A DNA stretch of 64,000 bases from Hepsetus odoe (Eukaryota > Chordata > Actinopteri > Characiformes > Hepsetidae), in assembly GCA_017165825.1 (NCBI GenBank), contig CM029385.1:2106906-2170905 (forward strand). Reading direction: 5' to 3'. This document shows, piece after piece, positions 25,982 to 31,900 of the stretch (position 1 is its first letter; each line of letters starts with the position of its first letter). The translations under genes and the position numbers were made by a program. A model generated the notes under the pieces. That model saw nothing but the letters and a program-made list of their open reading frames with translations, was not told where the DNA came from and made no database searches.

Positions 25982-28900
25982 AAGTGCTGATTTAGCTACA
26001 GCTGTTTACATCTCCACCTTCCTTTAATGCTTAGCCGAGGAAAGACGCTACGAATGTGTTGCACACTCTCCTCCTTGTGCCTTTATCTTGTCACGCAGTG
26101 CCCTGAATGTAATCCCTCATCATGCAGCGTTCACACACGGTTGCCTGAAGAGCTGCTTGTTTTTGTGACTGCTTCACAAGAGCCTGCTTCTTAGAAATGT
26201 TCTTTTTGTTCTTTTTGGCCTGTGGCGTTCATTTTGCATTGTGGCGCAAATTGATCAGGACAGTTTCCCAGAAGCATGATGAGTCCGTTCCCCGGATAAC
26301 TTAACACAAGCTCGAGCCACCCTGAAAAATGAAAAACGGTGAAATTTCGGTTGGGGAGATCAGTTTGGGCTCACTTGATTGGGGGGGATATGATGAACTA
26401 TGCGCTGATGCAGACCTTGAAGATTTTTAGGGGTTAAAGTAATGCGCTCTGACCTGTTTTTCCACCTGATTGACCCTTCGCTGTCCTGCTTTTCCAGCCA
26501 TCGTGGAGAACATGGCCGAGTTCAGGCCGGGGCTGTGCACGGAGGCGGCCCAGCAGGGACTCATGCAGTGGCTGCTCAAGAGGATTAAGGTAAAACGGCA
26601 ACTACCAGACTTGACCTGTCTAAACCTGCTTGGTCAAGCCTTTTTTACTTCTAAACAAAAATTGAAAAATATGTAAAAGAGAAAACATCAGCACTTTGTT
26701 GCGAATCATCGAGTCAAATCTGCAGTAAGAATTATTTAGGGTTTTTCCAGCACTGAGGTTTCATTTTCACATCCAACACTGTGCAGAAGTCTTGATCCAC
26801 CTCTCATTTCAGATATAAAGAGTCAGATATTTTGCCTTGTTGAGGAGCAGTTCTCCAGATCTTCCTGAAGGACAGTGTTGTTGTCCAGTCTCTGTACCTG
26901 AGCAGTTCTCCAGATCTTCCTGAAGGACAGTGTTGTTGTCTCTCATGTTCAGTCCAGTCTCTGTACCTGAGCAGTTTGATAGTTCGGTGTTGGTTAATCC
27001 ACACAGTGATCTACGTCTGAACCTTCAAGCAGACCAAAGCGTCTCACTTAAGACATGAAGCAATGAAGGAACAGGAGCAGATGATTCCGGATCATCAGGT
27101 GATCGGTTCACTGCTGATGCCTGAACGCTGAGTGGTTGGAACCTCTTTATCTAGAACCTTGTATCTTTCGACACTTTGCAGCCTTTCACATTTCTTTCAT
27201 TTAATCCTCAATCTGACAAAGATCAGACACTCCGACAGGTGTGTGAAAGTATTTTTGCACCACCAAGGTGTTTCCCAACAAAATTTACAGAAATGAGGGC
27301 GTGGCTGAAGGCTTCGGTACAGTGCTGTACAGGCAGTCTGAGAAACTTGGTGATTTGCATCCTAGATTCGTCCAGGGATGCAGGACCTTTGCACTTGTTG
27401 CATCTCTTACTTTGAGGGTGTTTGAAAAGGACATTGCGCTCTGTTGAGTTTCTCTTGTGGTTGTGCTGCAGCCCTTTGCTGTCTGCCTGCCTTCTGTGCG
27501 TAATCAGGCCTACAAAACACAACCACACTGAGGTCTTTGGACATAATTAAGGCCCCCATTTCAGCGCACATCCTAAGAAGAGGCCCATCTGCTCCAGCGC
27601 TGCTCTCCACACCGAGCTGCTCTGAGAGATCGGTCGTAAAGGGTTCATGTAGAAGAGAAGCTCCATCTGTATGCTGCTTAAACTGCCAGCTGACTCCAAA
27701 ATGGCTGGTGCTGGAGGCCAGCAACATGCCCCACTCTTCAGGATGTCCACAGTGCTCAGCCTGAGGGTGACAGGATATGGGAAGAGAGTGGCTGAGAACT
27801 GCGCCGTCTTTATTAATACAACCAAACCGGTTAGAATGAAGTATGTTCGCGTCCAAAAAGTACAAACCTGTGAGGAATACTAGTGCAGTGGGATGATTCC
27901 GTCCCCGGTTTCTCAAACACCTCCTGCTATAAGGTGCTCTAATTTGTGTGTAATATGCATAAATATCAAATAAAAGGAATCGCCAGGCCCTTGACTTCAG
28001 TGATTTATGGCCAAATGGTATTCATCTCTGCAAGTCCAGAGCGTTTGGATGCCTGGAACTTGGAAAATTCATAATTTTTTTAAATCAAAATTAGAATTTC
28101 GGGGCAATTTTTAAATTTTATGGGATGCATTTTATTTATTTATTTATTTATTATTATTATTTTTTATTATAAGCTTCATTCTCTGATATTGGCAACTTTT
28201 GGATATTGGAATATCCAAAATAATGAAAATTAATTATTAATTCATTAAAATACATTTTTTTTTTTTTTAAATAAGGATTTTTTTTTTTGCTTTAGTTTGC
28301 CAGTTGCTTATCAAAAAGATTGTTTTCTTTAACCTATCACATTTTAAATTAGATTAAAAATATTGGTAAAGTAATTGCTATTAGATTTTCAAATCGTTCA
28401 TTCGGAAACCACATCCGCAGTCCTGTGCTGGGATGATGCAGCGTTTGACTACTTCCGTCAGAGAAGCAAATAAAAAGAAGAACACCAAACATTTCTTGGC
28501 TGACCAGCTTTTTATCTGCGAAATATGGAAAATTGAAAGTTAGATTTTTCTCCAAACTCTTCATCCGCAACGATGGGTTTGTTCCAAGGACGTGCATCGA
28601 GAATAGTTCTGAAGCATCCACGCTGGAATACAAGGCCACGTTGAGCAGCTCCTCGCTCTGCGATTAATCCGGTTTATTTCTGTGTAAACACAAAAGAGAG
28701 TCGGCTCTGGAGCGCAGTCAATTTCCGCTAAAGCCGAGATTTGTCTGGAGAAGAGGAGGAATAATGGTGCGTTCGGAAATGTCCTTCGCAGTTTTGTCTC
28801 CTCGTGGCGTTCCACACGTACCGACATGGTGCGGCAGAACGGAGGCTCAACATAAGGTGCAATTTTCCCAACACTGTGTCAAGTTTTAATAAAGGTTCTC

Positions 28901-31900
28901 TTTATTGCACCTTTTAAATGGAGGTGTGGGCGCCGAGGCTGCCTCGGAGCGAACGGCACCTCTTCCTCCTTTTCTTTCTTTCCCTCTGAGAGCAGCTTGT
29001 GTGTGGGAGGCTTGCTTTAGCCGTGGAATGGCTGCCACTATGGTGATAAATTGAAATTTTCTCCTGCTGGCTGAGAGCAGCTGTGGCCTTGAGCAGGCCT
29101 GTGGAGAGGAAGCGCTGCCAGGACGTAGCTCAGTCTTGAAGGCAGCACACAGTAAACCTGCCCCCTCTGCTTCTAAGCTCACATTAGCCAAGGGGTTTAA
29201 CGTGGTCAGAGGGATACTTCATCCTAAAGTATGGTCCTAAAATACTGACGCTCTAAGAGAGCCCAAGCTTTCAGTTTCTCTCAAAGGACTTTTGGAACAC
29301 ACAGAACTGAAGCCCAAACCTGGTTATTTTTCCTCTGGTTCAAGCAAACCAAAATTTAGATCACTGATTAGCAGCAGGATCACAAAGATATGAGAACAAG
29401 CTACGTTTGGGGAAACTTTGAATCCTTGTACAGCACCCATCGCAGTGAATGGTGAGGATGGAGGGAGAAGAGGTGGCGAAGGTGGAGGAGTTTAGATACT
29501 GGAGATCAACAGTTCGAGTAACGGCGTGCGTGGAAGAGCAGGCAGGTTGGAATGGGTGGAGAAGAGTGGCTGGAGAAGAGAGGCCAGCAAGAGTGAAAAG
29601 GAAGGTTTATAGGATGGAAGTGAGGCCAGCTATGCTGTACGGGTTGGAGACGGTGATGAAAAGACAGGAGGCGGAGCTGGAAGTTTCAGATGTAGAGATG
29701 CTGAGATTTTAGTAGAGGAACAGCTCAGGCTGGACGATTTGGAGACCAATTCTGGGGAAAGACTGCCTTGGTTTGGACATGTCCAGAGGAGAGATGTGGA
29801 TTTGGAGAGAAGGATGTTGAAGGTGGAGCTTCCAGGAAAGAGTAGAAAAGGAACGACGAAGTGTTATGGACGTGGCGTGAGGACAAGCAGGCGGGTGGTT
29901 TGAAGGAGGAAGATGCAGAGGGCAGGAAGAAATGGAGACAGTTGATCTGCTGCGGCGATCCCTAACAGGAGCAGCCAGAAGAAGAGGAAGCATTTAATGC
30001 ACGAAAAAGGTTGTGGAGAACCCCTCCTCCATCAGGATGGAACTCATTTACACTTAGAGTTATTTTCCAAGTATCTCATCATGTATTTCATCCAAACGTT
30101 AAAAGAACAGTTACTTTAAGTTCTGCGCAATAAGATGATAATTATGGTTGTGATATGTTACGATTTCCTGTCTCGAATATCGTCAGCATAAAAGGAAAGG
30201 GTTATTAGCCCTGTTTAAGCCCAGAATTGCATGCAAATGAGTTGGACAGTCTATATATTTTTCCCTGATCAAGGCCGAGTAGTGGATCAAACCCTCAAGA
30301 CTGAATGTGGGAAAGCTGGAGCTTGCAGACAAAGAAAAAAAAAAATCTGTCTTTGTATTTGACGGGTCAGTGACTGGGTCTCTGACCCACACCGGGGAGC
30401 TTGATGCTGCGTGTCCTGATGAAATCCAGCCTGAAAAAAGGGATCATAACGTTTTGGGCAGACATCCAATCAAGGCCCAGATAAAAGGACGAAGCCCTGA
30501 GCAGCAGGAAGAGGTCGACTCACGTTATCAGATGAAAAGCATTTCATTCAAACCAAATCAGAAGTCGCACGAGTTCTTTAAAAGAGCAATCTTGGCTTAA
30601 ACTAGACTTGGCTCCCGTTTAGGGGTCGCCACAGCGGAACATCCGTTTCCATTTCTTCCGGTCCTCTGCATCTTCCTCCTTCAAACCGAGCACCTGCATG
30701 TCCTCTCTCGGCACATCCATAAACCTGCTCTTTGGTCTTCCTCTTCTCCTCTTTCCTGCAGCTTCATCTTCATCATCTTTCTCCCGACATAATCCTTGTC
30801 TCTCCTCTGGACATGACCAAACCAACCTTGCTTCTCGAACTTTTTGTCTCCAAAATGTCCAGCCTGAGCTGTCCCTCTAACATACTCGTTTCTAATCCTG
30901 TCTCATTCACCTCCAAAGAAAATCCCTTTTCCTTCATACATCCCAAGTTCCCAGAATGGGGGGAAGAAACAAGGTTCTACTCTGTTAAGCTATGAAAAAG
31001 GAAACGGTGTTTGAAAAGTTCATGGTTCGAGTGAATAGACCTTGAATAATTACAGTTCTCCAGATGTGTTCAACCCCTGTCCGTGTGCACCCTTAAGCTC
31101 AGTATTAAAGAACAGAGCTGAACCTTCCGACACCTCCGAGCTGGAGCAGGGATTATCATTCCTCTCTCACTTTATACAGAATGCAAATAGCATCCAATTC
31201 TCTGGCGAATCCTCTCCACCTCCTCGGATGTCTGCTTCTTAACCTTTTCTTCTTTAGTGGTTTTGATCCGTCTCCTACCCCTCTCTGACGTCCAGGTGGA
31301 CTCAGAGTAATCCACACGTCTCTGTTCCACGCCCGCCTCTTCTCTCTAACCATTACCCGGTCAAACAGCCTGCCTTCAAAGAGCACAGCGATGAAAAGGG
31401 GCAGCCTGTGGCCTTCCAGCTTCAGAGGAACGTGTCGTTTGTGTTGCAGTGTGAAAGTGAGGCTCACGGCGAAAAAGAAAAGGGAACGGACCGAACACAG
31501 CTTAGTGCACCTCATCAGCCAATATCCATGTCAAAGCAACTTGTATTGATGGCTCTGTACCCAAAGCGTACTTCTCAACCGTGTTGATCAGCAATGAAAA
31601 CGTCAAGGGTTACTCTGGTAGTTCTCACTTCAGGCTTAACCCTTTTATGGACACCTTGACCAAATGGTTGACCAATAAACATGATGTGTGATGTCATGTT
31701 GGTAAAGATGTGCTGGGGCTTTAGTTCCAAGCTTGAAGAACATGTTTTTCTTCTGTAATACCTCTGTACTGGATTGTGGATTGTTTAGCTGCCCAGTCAC
31801 GAATGATTATTGGACACCACTGTCCCAGGACAGGCCAGTTGAAGTTACCAGGCCCGTTAAGAGTTTACCCCAACCCGTTTCAATCAGCCTCACTAGGAGC

